A stretch of 7,871 bases of DNA from an uncultured Hyphomicrobiales bacterium. Its GTDB lineage: Bacteria; Pseudomonadota; Alphaproteobacteria; Rhizobiales; Beijerinckiaceae. Shown one piece after another: positions 1 to 5,636 of this stretch; position 1 is the stretch's first letter; each line of letters starts with the position of its first letter. The stretch spans positions 1 to 7,871 of the forward strand of contig CAIXDD010000479.1 in NCBI GenBank assembly GCA_903918155.1, read 5' to 3'. Below the pieces are notes generated by a model that did no database searches, had not been told where the DNA came from, and saw only the letters and a list, made by a program, of their open reading frames with translations. The position numbers and the translations under genes are program-made.

Positions 1-174
1 CGCCTCCAGCGCATTGATCGCCGCCGTCAGCTCCATGCGATTATTGGTGGTCTGCGGCTCGCCGCCGAACAATTCCTTCTCATGGTCGCCGAAGGTGAGG
101 ATCGCGCCCCAGCCTCCCGGGCCGGGATTGCCCGAACAGGCGCCGTCGGTCCAGATCGCGACGCGTGCGCTCAT
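1..174 (-). CDS. rnhA: Ribonuclease HI, N-terminal 58 residues (3' end beyond the window)
   Basis: Cytoplasmic endonuclease that cuts the RNA strand of RNA-DNA hybrids (R-loops, primer removal). Reading the minus strand from the ATG at 174 gives a protein beginning MSARVAIWTDGACSGNPGPG, then GWGAIL and later QTTNNRMELTAAINALEA. This is the classic RNase HI start: catalytic Asp at D10 in the TDGACSGNPG motif and catalytic Glu at E48 in the RMEL motif, the same numbering as the E. coli enzyme. The remaining catalytic residues lie outside the window. The ATG overlaps the thrB stop codon as ATGA, with no clear Shine-Dalgarno sequence in front, so translation is probably coupled to thrB. The order thrB-rnhA is common in Rhizobiales (from memory). 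Family assignment is secure; completeness of the gene cannot be seen. Confidence 0.95.
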   Translation of the reverse strand, partial: MSARVAIWTDGACSGNPGPGGWGAILTFGDHEKELFGGEPQTTNNRMELTAAINALEA

Positions 175-1136
175 CGCATGAGGCCGTAATCGACCGCGCT
201 CGTCGCCTGCTGGTGAAAGCGCAGTTTCTTCGCATATTCGAGCGGATCCTTCTTCTTCACCAGCGCGCCTACGGGCGTGTCGAGCCAATCGACAAGGCGG
301 GTGAGAAGGAAGCGCAGCGCGGCGCCGCGCGCGAGCAGCGGCAGAGCCTCGATTTCGCGCGCCTCCAGCGGACGCACCCGGCCATAGCCGGCTAGCATCG
401 CCATGCCCTTCGTGACGTTGAACGAGGAATCGCCCTCGAAACACCAAGCGTTGAGGCAGATCGCGAGATCATAGGCGAGCGCGTCCTCGCAGGCGAAATA
501 GAAATCGATCAGGCCCGACAGGACGCCGCCCAGAAAGAACACATTGTCGGGGAAGAGATCCGCATGGATGATCCCGCGCGGCAGGTCCTGCGGCCAATGG
601 GCCTGCACATGGGCAAGTTCCGCGCGCAGCGCGGCGGCGAGGCCCGGCTGCACGGAATCCGCGCGCGCCTGCGCCTGCGCGAACAGGCGGGCCCATCCGT
701 CCACCGACAGCGCATTGGGCCGCGCCAGCGCGAAGCCCGCGCCCGCCAGATGCATGCGCGCCAGCGCCTCGCCCACCTGTCCGCAATGTTTCGCGTCGGG
801 CCGGCGCACGGACATGCCTTCCAGAAAGGTCACCATCGCGGCGGGCCGCCCCGCCAGACGACCCAAAGCCGCGCCGGCGCGGTTGCGCACCGGGAGCGGG
901 CAGACGAGGCCGCCGGCGGACAAATGCTCCATCAGGCCGAGGAAGAACGGCAGGTCGCTTTCCGCCGTGCGCTTCTCGTAAAGCGTGAGGATGTAATGAC
1001 CCGCCGTGACATGGAGCAGGAAGTTCGAATTTTCCACGCCCTCCGCGATGCCCTTGCAGGACAGGAGGTCGCCCAGCTCGTAATCCGCCAGAAAGGCGGC
1101 GAGTTCGTCGTCGGGAACTTCGGTGTAGACGGCCAT
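171..1136 (-). CDS. thrB: Homoserine kinase, ThrB of the APH/choline-kinase-like fold
   Basis: Phosphorylates L-homoserine with ATP to O-phospho-L-homoserine, the fourth step from aspartate to threonine; cytoplasmic. The 321-residue protein has the usual length of this alphaproteobacterial/pseudomonad-type ThrB, which is unrelated to the GHMP-kinase ThrB of E. coli. Visible signatures are the N-terminal MAVYTEVPDDELAAFL start and the GIAEGVENSNFLL strand (residues 29-41). The Brenner catalytic motif is GIIHADLFPDNVFF, with H191, D193 (catalytic base) and N198, followed by the metal-binding segment LIDFYFACEDALAYDLA (D211). The C-terminal tail holds KKKDPLEYAKKLRFH. The ATG at 1136 is preceded by CGGAG at 8-nt spacing. 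It lies 115 bp downstream of ispH and overlaps rnhA by 4 bp. A good promoter candidate at 1161-1188 suggests transcription independent of ispH. Confidence 0.95.
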   Translation of the reverse strand: MAVYTEVPDDELAAFLADYELGDLLSCKGIAEGVENSNFLLHVTAGHYILTLYEKRTAESDLPFFLGLMEHLSAGGLVCPLPVRNRAGAALGRLAGRPAAMVTFLEGMSVRRPDAKHCGQVGEALARMHLAGAGFALARPNALSVDGWARLFAQAQARADSVQPGLAAALRAELAHVQAHWPQDLPRGIIHADLFPDNVFFLGGVLSGLIDFYFACEDALAYDLAICLNAWCFEGDSSFNVTKGMAMLAGYGRVRPLEAREIEALPLLARGAALRFLLTRLVDWLDTPVGALVKKKDPLEYAKKLRFHQQATSAVDYGLMR

Positions 1137-1160
1137 GGCGGGCTCCGGGGCGCGCTCCCC

Positions 1161-1188
1161 TGTTAGCCAGCGAAGGCGGCAGGGTCAA
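1161..1188 (-). promoter_or_regulatory. Candidate sigma-70 promoter of thrB-rnhA
   Basis: On the minus strand TTGACC (1188-1183) is followed after 15 bp by GCTAACA (1167-1161). This resembles the alphaproteobacterial housekeeping pattern described in Caulobacter (TTGAC, a short spacer, GCTANA). A start near 1154 would leave a leader of about 18 nt that includes the thrB ribosome binding site. Pattern match only; no transcript data. Confidence 0.55.
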
Positions 1189-1225
1189 ACCGCCCGCGTT
1201 CAGGGCTTACGAGAGAGGACAGGGA

Positions 1226-1240
1226 CGGGCGAATCGCCCG
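1226..1240 (-). other. GC-rich hairpin just after ispH
   Basis: A perfect 15-bp inverted repeat, CGGGCGA-T-TCGCCCG on the minus strand, lies 12 bp after the ispH stop and before the thrB promoter candidate. It has no T tract, so it is a poor intrinsic terminator. It could be an mRNA 3'-end stabiliser or a Rho-assisted end for ispH. Confidence 0.3.
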
Positions 1241-1251
1241 GCCGGCCCGCT

Positions 1252-2238
1252 TCAGGCCTGCGCGGGGGCGCGCAGGTCGCGCGGCGGCGGAAAATAGACG
1301 TTTTCGGCCGCCGTCGTCACCGTCTCGAGCGTCACGTCGAAATGGGCGCGCAGGACGTCGAGAATCTCCTCCACCAACGTCTCGGGCGCGGAGGCGCCGG
1401 CGCTGACGCCCAGCCGCGTCACGCCCGCCAGACGCGCGACGTCGAGATCGCGCCCGCGCTGCACCAGAAGCGACAGGCGGCAGCCCGCCTGTTCGGCCAC
1501 TTCGCGCAGGCGCTGCGAATTCGACGAATTGGGCGCGCCCACGACGATCATCGCCTCCACGCGCGGCGCGACCGCCTTGACCGCTTCCTGCCGATTGGTG
1601 GTGGCGTAGCAGATGTCGTCCTTGTGCGGGCCGACGATGGCGGGAAAGCGCGCCAGAAGCGCGGCGACGATCTCGCGCGTGTCGTCCACCGACAAGGTGG
1701 TCTGACTCGCCCAGGCGAGCGGGACGTCCGCAGGCGGGACGAGGCGCGCGACGTCCTCGATGCTCTCCACCAGAAGGACCGCGCCGTCGGGCAATTGCCC
1801 CATCGTGCCGACGACTTCCGGATGGCCCGCATGGCCGATGAGCACGACGAGGCGCCCGCGCCGGTGATGGACCTCGGCCTCGCGATGGACTTTCGTGACC
1901 AGCGGACAGGTGGCGTCGATGGTGAAGAGATTGCGCAGGCGCGCGGCTTCCGGCACCGCCTTGGGCACGCCATGGGCGGAGAAGATCACCGGCGCGCCCA
2001 CGTCGGGCACGTCGTCGAGCTCTTCGACGAAGATCGCGCCCTTGGCGCGCAGGCTGTCCACGACGAATTTGTTATGCACGATCTCATGGCGCACATAGAC
2101 CGGCGCGCCATAGAGCGCGAGCGCGCGCTCCACGGCGTCGATGGCGCGCACCACGCCGGCGCAGAAGCCGCGCGGAGCGCAGAGCAGGACATGGAGCGGC
2201 GGCCGGGCCGGCGCGCGGGCGGAGGACGGGGCGTGCAT
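1252..2238 (-). CDS. ispH: 4-hydroxy-3-methylbut-2-enyl diphosphate reductase (IspH/LytB)
   Basis: Last enzyme of the MEP isoprenoid pathway. This iron-sulfur protein reductively dehydrates HMBPP to IPP and DMAPP in the cytoplasm. The 328-residue product has the three cluster cysteines in their usual contexts: C26 in PRGFCAGVVRAID, C111 in IDATCPLVTKVH and C210 in DDICYATTNRQEAV. Substrate-binding residues are H55 (EIVHNKFVV), H89 (FSAHGVP), H139 and E141 (GHAGHPEVVGTMGQ), and the SSNSQRL loop at 238-244. The ATG at 2238 gives the normal N-terminus with about 16 extra residues; the frame stays open upstream but carries no family sequence. No obvious Shine-Dalgarno sequence precedes this start. 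It is the first gene of the ispH, thrB, rnhA run and is divergent from the MATE gene. Confidence 0.97.
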   Translation of the reverse strand: MHAPSSARAPARPPLHVLLCAPRGFCAGVVRAIDAVERALALYGAPVYVRHEIVHNKFVVDSLRAKGAIFVEELDDVPDVGAPVIFSAHGVPKAVPEAARLRNLFTIDATCPLVTKVHREAEVHHRRGRLVVLIGHAGHPEVVGTMGQLPDGAVLLVESIEDVARLVPPADVPLAWASQTTLSVDDTREIVAALLARFPAIVGPHKDDICYATTNRQEAVKAVAPRVEAMIVVGAPNSSNSQRLREVAEQAGCRLSLLVQRGRDLDVARLAGVTRLGVSAGASAPETLVEEILDVLRAHFDVTLETVTTAAENVYFPPPRDLRAPAQA

Positions 2239-2245
2239 GGGCGGG

Positions 2246-2274
2246 AATTGGGGCCCCGCCGGCGCGGAAGTCAA
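2246..2274 (-). promoter_or_regulatory. Candidate ispH promoter, close to the start codon
   Basis: On the minus strand TTGACT (2274-2269) is followed after 17 bp by a poor -10, CCAATT (2251-2246). The -35 is good and the -10 weak. If used, transcription would begin at or within a few bases of the ispH ATG at 2238, giving a nearly leaderless message, which would fit the lack of a ribosome binding site. Confidence 0.3.
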
Positions 2275-2312
2275 GGCGGGCCGGGGTCGCTTTCCCGCCC
2301 GCGCGCGTCTAT

Positions 2313-2435
2313 ATGAAGGCCCGCCCTCGCGAGACCACGGCCCTGACCTCCCACCGCCCCGCCCTCTCTTCCGCCCGCATCCGCCTGCGCGCCTGCGCCG
2401 ATCGCCTCGCGCGTCGCCGGCTGACGGTCGGATGA
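2313..2435 (+). CDS. Possible 40-residue upstream ORF overlapping the MATE start (ATGA)
   Basis: A short frame starts at the ATG at 2313 and ends at a TGA (2433-2435) that overlaps the MATE start as ATGA, the arrangement of translationally coupled genes. The peptide begins MKARPRETTALTSHRPALSS and ends RLARRRLTVG. It is very basic (11 Arg, 1 Lys) with no hydrophobic segment and is not recognised. No ribosome binding site precedes it, and its ATG sits in a TCTATATG string that could instead be a -10 box. In DNA this GC-rich an open frame of this length is common, so it may be chance. Confidence 0.2.
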   Translation: MKARPRETTALTSHRPALSSARIRLRACADRLARRRLTVG

Positions 2436-3817
2436 GCGCCGCGCCCGCCGGCCAGCGCCGCGCCGTCTTCACGCAAGGCTCCATCATGCGCCATGTGGCG
2501 GTGATGACGGCCACGGGCGCCATCGGCCTGGTCGCCGTCTTCGTCGTGGACCTGCTCTCGCTGCTCTACATCTCATGGCTGGGCGACCCGGCGCTGACCG
2601 CGGGCGTGGGCTATGCGACGCAGATCCTGTTCTTCATGATCTCCATCAGCATCGGCCTCACCATCGCCGTGAGCGCGCTGATGGCGCGGGAGCTGGGCGC
2701 GGGAAACCGCGAAAGGGCGCGCCGCTACGCCGCCTCCGGCCTCACGCTCAGCGCGCTGGCCGCGGTCGCGACCACGCTGGTCGCCCTGCCGCTGCGCGAG
2801 GACCTGCTGCGCCTCATGGGCGCCGACGGGCCCGCGCTGCGCGTCGCCAGCGATTTCCTGCTCATTACCCTGCCCGCCAATGCGCCCATGGCGCTGGGCA
2901 TGGCGCTGTCGGGGGCGCTGCGCTCGGTGGGCGACGCCAAACGATCCATGTATGTGACGCTCTGGGGCGGGGCGATCACCGCGCTGCTCGACCCGCTGCT
3001 CATTTTCGGCTTCGGCATGGGCGTGCAAGGCGCGGCGGTCGCCACGGTCGTCTCGCGCCTCGTCTTCGCCGCCGTCGGCCTGTGGGGCGCGGTCGCGGTG
3101 CATGACCTCGTCGCCCGCCCCGCCCTCGCCCATCTGAAGGCGGACCTGCGGCCGCTGAGCGCCGTGGCCCTGCCCGCCATCGCCACCAATCTCGCCGCCC
3201 CGGTCTCCACCGCCTGGGTCCTGCGCGTGTTCTCCGCCTATGGGGAGCCCGTGATCGCCGCCTTCGCGATCATCGACAGGCTGGCGCCGGTGGCGTTCGG
3301 CATTCTCTTCGCATTGTCGGGCGCGGTGGGCCCCATCGTCGCCCAGAACTGGGGCGCGCGCGAATATGGGCGCGTGCGCCGCACGCTGACCGATTGCTTC
3401 ATCGTGGCGATCGGCTATTCGATGTTCATGTGGGCGCTGTTATGGGCGAGCGCGCCCCATATCGTCGCCCTGTTCTCCGCGCAGGGCGCGACCGCCTCGC
3501 TGGTCGCGTTCTTCTGCACGGTCGGCGCGCTGCAATGGCTGTTTCTGGGCTGCCTGTTCGTCGCTAACGCGGCCTTCAACAACCTTGGCTTCGCCTTTCT
3601 GTCGACCGCCTTCAACTGGGGGCGCGCCACGATCGGCGCCATTCCCTTCGTCGCCTATGGCGCGGCATGGGGCGGCCCGGAGGGCGGCCTGCTCGGCCTG
3701 GTGATCGGCGCGGCCCTGTTCGGCGCCGCCGCCATGGTCGCCGCCTATGCGGTCGTGGGGCGGATCACGCGCGCAGGCCTTCAGGTCACCGCAGGGCCGG
3801 CCCGAGCTGCTGATTGA
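2432..3817 (+). CDS. MATE-family multidrug/toxin efflux transporter
   Basis: Inner-membrane exporter of the multidrug and toxic compound extrusion family, normally driven by Na+ or H+; the substrate cannot be told from sequence. From the ATG at 2432 it is 461 residues, the usual size. About twelve hydrophobic segments can be followed (roughly 24-50, 60-84, 104-122, 138-165, 174-195, 196-224, 243-262, 274-300, 320-345, 353-378, 384-410, 416-443), forming two MatE repeats. Family-like features include an Asp in the first helix (D40), the ISWLGDPALTAGVG segment (47-60), MARELGAGNRERA (84-96), GALRSVGDAKRSM (161-173) and, in the second half, PIVAQNWGAREYGRVR (301-316). The start is chosen because the protein begins there as MATE proteins do; the frame is open further upstream but overlaps ispH antisense. 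The ribosome binding site is weak (GACGG). Its 3' end overlaps the pilin gene tail to tail. Confidence 0.93.
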   Translation: MSAAPAGQRRAVFTQGSIMRHVAVMTATGAIGLVAVFVVDLLSLLYISWLGDPALTAGVGYATQILFFMISISIGLTIAVSALMARELGAGNRERARRYAASGLTLSALAAVATTLVALPLREDLLRLMGADGPALRVASDFLLITLPANAPMALGMALSGALRSVGDAKRSMYVTLWGGAITALLDPLLIFGFGMGVQGAAVATVVSRLVFAAVGLWGAVAVHDLVARPALAHLKADLRPLSAVALPAIATNLAAPVSTAWVLRVFSAYGEPVIAAFAIIDRLAPVAFGILFALSGAVGPIVAQNWGAREYGRVRRTLTDCFIVAIGYSMFMWALLWASAPHIVALFSAQGATASLVAFFCTVGALQWLFLGCLFVANAAFNNLGFAFLSTAFNWGRATIGAIPFVAYGAAWGGPEGGLLGLVIGAALFGAAAMVAAYAVVGRITRAGLQVTAGPARAAD

Positions 3818-3965
3818 AAACCCGGTCGAAAAAGCCCCCGCTGTCGCCCCCAAGCGTGCGGAACGCGCCGACGCAGATCAGCGTGACGAAACACAGCATG
3901 AGCGCGTATTCGATCATCGTGGCGCCGCGCTCGTCACGGCTGAAACGGTGTAAATGGGACGTCAT
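3786..3965 (-). CDS. Flp/Fap-type (type IVb) pilin subunit
   Basis: Small prepilin of the Flp family, the major subunit of Tad-type pili used for surface adhesion; processed at the inner membrane by a prepilin peptidase. The 59-residue protein begins MTSHLHRFSRDERG, a short basic leader. It continues with ATMIEYALMLCFVTLICVGA, giving the G|xxxxEY processing motif: cleavage after G14, mature E19 and Y20 at positions +5 and +6. A single hydrophobic helix covers about 17-36, and the polar tail ends FNQQLGPALR. The ATG at 3965 is supported by a strong AGAGGAG ribosome binding site 6 nt upstream; a longer start at 3998 lacks this. No tad/cpa assembly genes are in the window, so it is an orphan here. 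The gene is convergent with MATE and overlaps its last 32 bp. Confidence 0.9.
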   Translation of the reverse strand: MTSHLHRFSRDERGATMIEYALMLCFVTLICVGAFRTLGGDSGGFFDRVFNQQLGPALR

Positions 3966-4029
3966 GCCGGCTCCTCTGCTTAATCGTAGCCTGCACATCT
4001 TTCCCGAGAATTAATCACGCATGGCTTTA

Positions 4030-4050
4030 GGAAGGCTCTTTTCGCCTTCC
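4030..4050. repeat. Perfect inverted repeat, 7-bp arms, 7-nt loop
   Basis: GGAAGGC (4030-4036) and GCCTTCC (4044-4050) are exact reverse complements around TCTTTTC. Neither strand has a T tract after it, so it is not a standard terminator. It lies 65 bp upstream of the pilin start and about 200 bp upstream of the cold-shock gene; an operator or an RNA hairpin in a leader are both possible. Confidence 0.5.
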
Positions 4051-4065
4051 CTCGGTCATGCTTCC

Positions 4066-4093
4066 TTGCTTTCGCCGCGATGGACGCTTATGT
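4066..4093 (+). promoter_or_regulatory. Weak promoter candidate for the cold-shock gene
   Basis: TTGCTT (4066-4071) is followed after 16 bp by TTATGT (4088-4093). If real, the message would carry a leader of about 150 nt, the kind of long 5' UTR known for cspA-type mRNAs in E. coli. The match to consensus is modest. Confidence 0.25.
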
Positions 4094-4247
4094 TGCCTCC
4101 ATCGACTTTGGCCGGACGAACTATTGGCCGCTTCGCCCCTTCGGGATCGGCGCGCAGACAATTCTCTACCAAAACTCGAAGAACCGGGCGGGAGGGCGCG
4201 AAGGCGCTCATCCGTCCATGCGCAACGATTGACGAAGGAATATTCCC

Positions 4248-4457
4248 ATGGCGACTGGAACCGTGAAGTGGTTCAACACCGAAAAAGGCTACGGCTTCAT
4301 TCAGCCGGATCAAGGCGGCAAGGACGTGTTCGTCCATATCTCCGCCGTTGAGCGCGCCGGCATGCGCACGCTGAACGAAGGCCAGAAGGTCTCCTACGAA
4401 CTCGAGACGGATCGCCGCTCGGGCAAGCAGTCGGCCGGCAATCTCGCCGCCGCCTGA
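4248..4457 (+). CDS. CspA-family cold-shock protein
   Basis: Small single-stranded nucleic-acid-binding protein that melts RNA secondary structure, often induced by cold or growth-phase change. The 69-residue protein is one cold-shock domain. It has the MATGTVKWFN start, RNP1-like KGYGFI (residues 13-18), RNP2-like VFVHI (27-31) followed by SAVERAG, and a last strand GQKVSYEL (45-52). The C-terminus, DRRSGKQSAGNLAAA, is of the alphaproteobacterial type. The ATG at 4248 follows AAGGA with about 9 nt spacing. It is a single-gene unit ended by a strong terminator at 4482-4511. Such genomes usually carry several paralogues, so a specific csp letter cannot be assigned. Regulation may act through its long leader, but no known thermosensor motif was recognised. 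Confidence 0.96.
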   Translation: MATGTVKWFNTEKGYGFIQPDQGGKDVFVHISAVERAGMRTLNEGQKVSYELETDRRSGKQSAGNLAAA

Positions 4458-4481
4458 TCCAGGCGAACCGACCACGATCAG

Positions 4482-4511
4482 GGCCGCGTGCGTCCTCGCA
4501 CGCGGCCTTTT
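4482..4511 (+). terminator. Rho-independent terminator of the cold-shock gene
   Basis: A perfect 11-bp stem, GGCCGCGTGCG (4482-4492) and CGCACGCGGCC (4497-4507), closes a TCCT loop and is followed by TTTT. It starts 24 bp after the cold-shock stop codon. Confidence 0.9.
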
Positions 4512-4518
4512 CATTTGC

Positions 4519-4593
4519 GCGCGCCGCTTTCTTGCGCGCCATTTTCTGACATGTCGTTTTCTTGCGCGCTAATTTTTTGCGCGCTAATTTTTT
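4519..4593. repeat. Five degenerate 15-bp tandem units starting GCGCGC
   Basis: Plus-strand units are GCGCGCCGCTTTCTT (4519-4533), GCGCGCCATTTTCTG (4534-4548), the diverged ACATGTCGTTTTCTT (4549-4563), and two exact copies of GCGCGCTAATTTTTT (4564-4578, 4579-4593). Another GCGCGC follows at 4594. Each unit is a GC block plus a T-rich block. The last two copies also form a hairpin (GCGCGC, 9-nt loop, GCGCGC) followed by TAATTTTTT, so on the plus strand they look like a second terminator behind the cold-shock gene. The array lies in the gap between the convergent cold-shock and pirin genes, starting 18 bp past the pirin stop. Confidence 0.8.
4564..4593 (+). terminator. Possible backup terminator formed by the 15-bp repeat
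   Basis: GCGCGC (4564-4569) can pair with GCGCGC (4579-4584) across TAATTTTTT, followed by TAATTTTTT (4585-4593). The shape and T tract fit an intrinsic terminator on the plus strand only; the 6-bp stem is short. Confidence 0.4.
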
Positions 4594-4611
4594 GCGCGCC
4601 GTCGCGCGCCC

Positions 4612-5535
4612 TCAGCGCATGGGAATGAAATCGTCCTCGTCGCCGGGGACTTTCGGCATTTCCCCGCGCTCCCACGCATGGGCGGCCGCGATCATCGCCT
4701 CCTTGCGCGAGGAGACGAAATTCCACCAGACATAGCGCGGCCCGTCCATCGGCTCGCCGCCGAGCAGGATCAGCCGCGCGTCCGTCGTCGCGCGCAAGGA
4801 GATCGTCTCGCCCCGCCGCAGCACGACGAGCCGGCCGGCGGCGAATCTGTCGTCGCCGACGGCGACTTCGCCCTGCGCCACATAGAATCCGCGCTCCTCC
4901 GCCGCCGAGGCGTCGAAGGGCAGCGCGGCGCCGGCTTGCAGGATCGCGTCGGCGTAGATCGTCTGCGTGGGCGTGCGCGCGCCCGCCGCAAGCCCATACA
5001 TGGATCCGAGAATGAGCGTCACGCGCTTGCCCTCGTCCTCGAGCGCGGGCAAATCCTGCGCGCCATGGTGGACGAAAGCGGGATCGCCGTCCTCCAGCGC
5101 GCGCGGCAGGGCCATCCAGGTCTGGATTCCGTGCAGTTTCGGGCGGCCCGCGCGGGCGGCCTGCGGCGTGCGCTCGGAATGAACGATGCCGCGCCCGGAG
5201 CGCATGAGATTCAGCTCGCCGGCGCGGATCGTCTGGGCGGTGCCCAGCGAGTCGCGATGCATGATCTCGCCCTCGAACATATAGGTCACGGTCGACAGGC
5301 CGATGTGGGGATGGGGGCGAATGTCGAGCCCCTCGCCGAGCAGAAATTCCGCAGGCCCGAATTCATCGAAGAAGATGAAGGGCCCGATCATCTGCGTTTC
5401 CTGCGCCGGTAAGGCGCGGCGCACCTGCAGTCCGCCCAGATCGCTCACCCGCGGGACGATGACATGTTCGACGGCGGCGCGCGCGGCGGGGGCGGGCGCG
5501 ACATGAATCGCGGCGGTCTGGTCGTCGTCCTGCAT
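4612..5535 (-). CDS. Pirin family protein
   Basis: Bicupin of the pirin family, probably cytoplasmic. Members bind a metal (often Fe) in the N-terminal cupin. Some, such as E. coli YhhW, have quercetin 2,3-dioxygenase activity; others act by protein contact, as with Serratia pirin and the ThDP-dependent pyruvate dehydrogenase E1. From the ATG at 5535 it has 307 residues, normal for the family. The metal ligands are all present: H75 and H77 in RPHPHIGLSTVTYMFEGE, and H119 and E121 in GRGIVHSER. Other hallmarks are IGPFIFFDEFGP (50-61) and LHGIQTWMALP (135-145). The C-terminal cupin ends in a pirin-like YVWWNFVSSRKEAM segment. A GTG at 5544 would add three residues; neither start has a clear ribosome binding site. 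It lies 137 bp downstream of the ThDP-enzyme gene on the same strand, with its own promoter candidate. Catalytic role unknown. Confidence 0.94.
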   Translation of the reverse strand: MQDDDQTAAIHVAPAPAARAAVEHVIVPRVSDLGGLQVRRALPAQETQMIGPFIFFDEFGPAEFLLGEGLDIRPHPHIGLSTVTYMFEGEIMHRDSLGTAQTIRAGELNLMRSGRGIVHSERTPQAARAGRPKLHGIQTWMALPRALEDGDPAFVHHGAQDLPALEDEGKRVTLILGSMYGLAAGARTPTQTIYADAILQAGAALPFDASAAEERGFYVAQGEVAVGDDRFAAGRLVVLRRGETISLRATTDARLILLGGEPMDGPRYVWWNFVSSRKEAMIAAAHAWERGEMPKVPGDEDDFIPMR

Positions 5536-5579
5536 GGCGGTCACCGGAAGTTGGCGGGTCTCTGGAAGCTCGACCCCTC

Positions 5580-5608
5580 AGATAGGTCCGCGAAGCCGCC
5601 AGCGCCAG
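5580..5608 (-). promoter_or_regulatory. Candidate pirin promoter
   Basis: On the minus strand CTGGCG (5608-5603) is followed after 17 bp by CTATCT (5585-5580). A start near 5573 would leave a leader of about 38 nt. The -35 falls inside the 13-bp direct repeat, so a repeat-binding protein would compete with or recruit polymerase. Moderate match only. Confidence 0.35.
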
Positions 5609-5633
5609 TCGCATGCGCCAGTCGCATGCGCCA
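5603..5633. repeat. 13-bp direct repeat, 2.4 copies, upstream of pirin
   Basis: Two exact adjacent copies of CGCCAGTCGCATG (5603-5615, 5616-5628) are followed by a partial CGCCA (5629-5633). Each copy contributes an 8-bp palindrome CGCATGCG (5610-5617, 5623-5630), so the palindrome centres are 13 bp apart. It overlaps the candidate pirin -35 box and may be an operator, or a chance local duplication. Confidence 0.75.
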
Positions 5634-5636
5634 AGA

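Larger units (their letters stand above)
3966..4247. other. Gene-free divergent region between the pilin and cold-shock genes
   Basis: This 282-bp stretch has lower G+C than its surroundings and no convincing gene. It serves as the upstream region of the pilin (minus) and of the cold-shock gene (plus). It holds the pilin ribosome binding site (3972-3978), a perfect 7-bp-stem hairpin (4030-4050), a weak promoter candidate for the cold-shock gene (TTGCTT at 4066, TTATGT at 4088) that would leave a long leader, and a 10-bp palindrome over the cold-shock ribosome binding site (4237-4246). Confidence 0.6.

Noticed and set aside
1135..2316. 393-codon plus-strand open frame opposite ispH
   Set aside because: It mirrors the ispH coding frame, has a low-complexity Arg-rich composition and no recognisable domain.
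2141..2431. 97-residue N-terminal extension of the MATE protein
   Set aside because: It overlaps ispH antisense, is Arg/Pro-rich without family similarity, and MATE proteins normally begin near the ATG at 2432.
4021..4266. 81-codon plus-strand frame in the cold-shock leader
   Set aside because: It has no ribosome binding site or recognisable sequence, and it runs out of frame into the cold-shock gene.
4056..4514. 152-codon minus-strand frame opposite the cold-shock gene
   Set aside because: It runs antisense through the cold-shock gene and its terminator stem and shows no domain or ribosome binding site.
4511..4726. 71-codon minus-strand frame with AQKIS repeats
   Set aside because: The protein repeat only reflects the 15-bp DNA repeat, and the frame overlaps the true pirin C-terminus.
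5603..5633. Possible CRISPR or origin iterons
   Set aside because: The units are 13 bp and directly adjacent with no spacers, and no cas or replication genes are near; an operator or a chance duplication is simpler.
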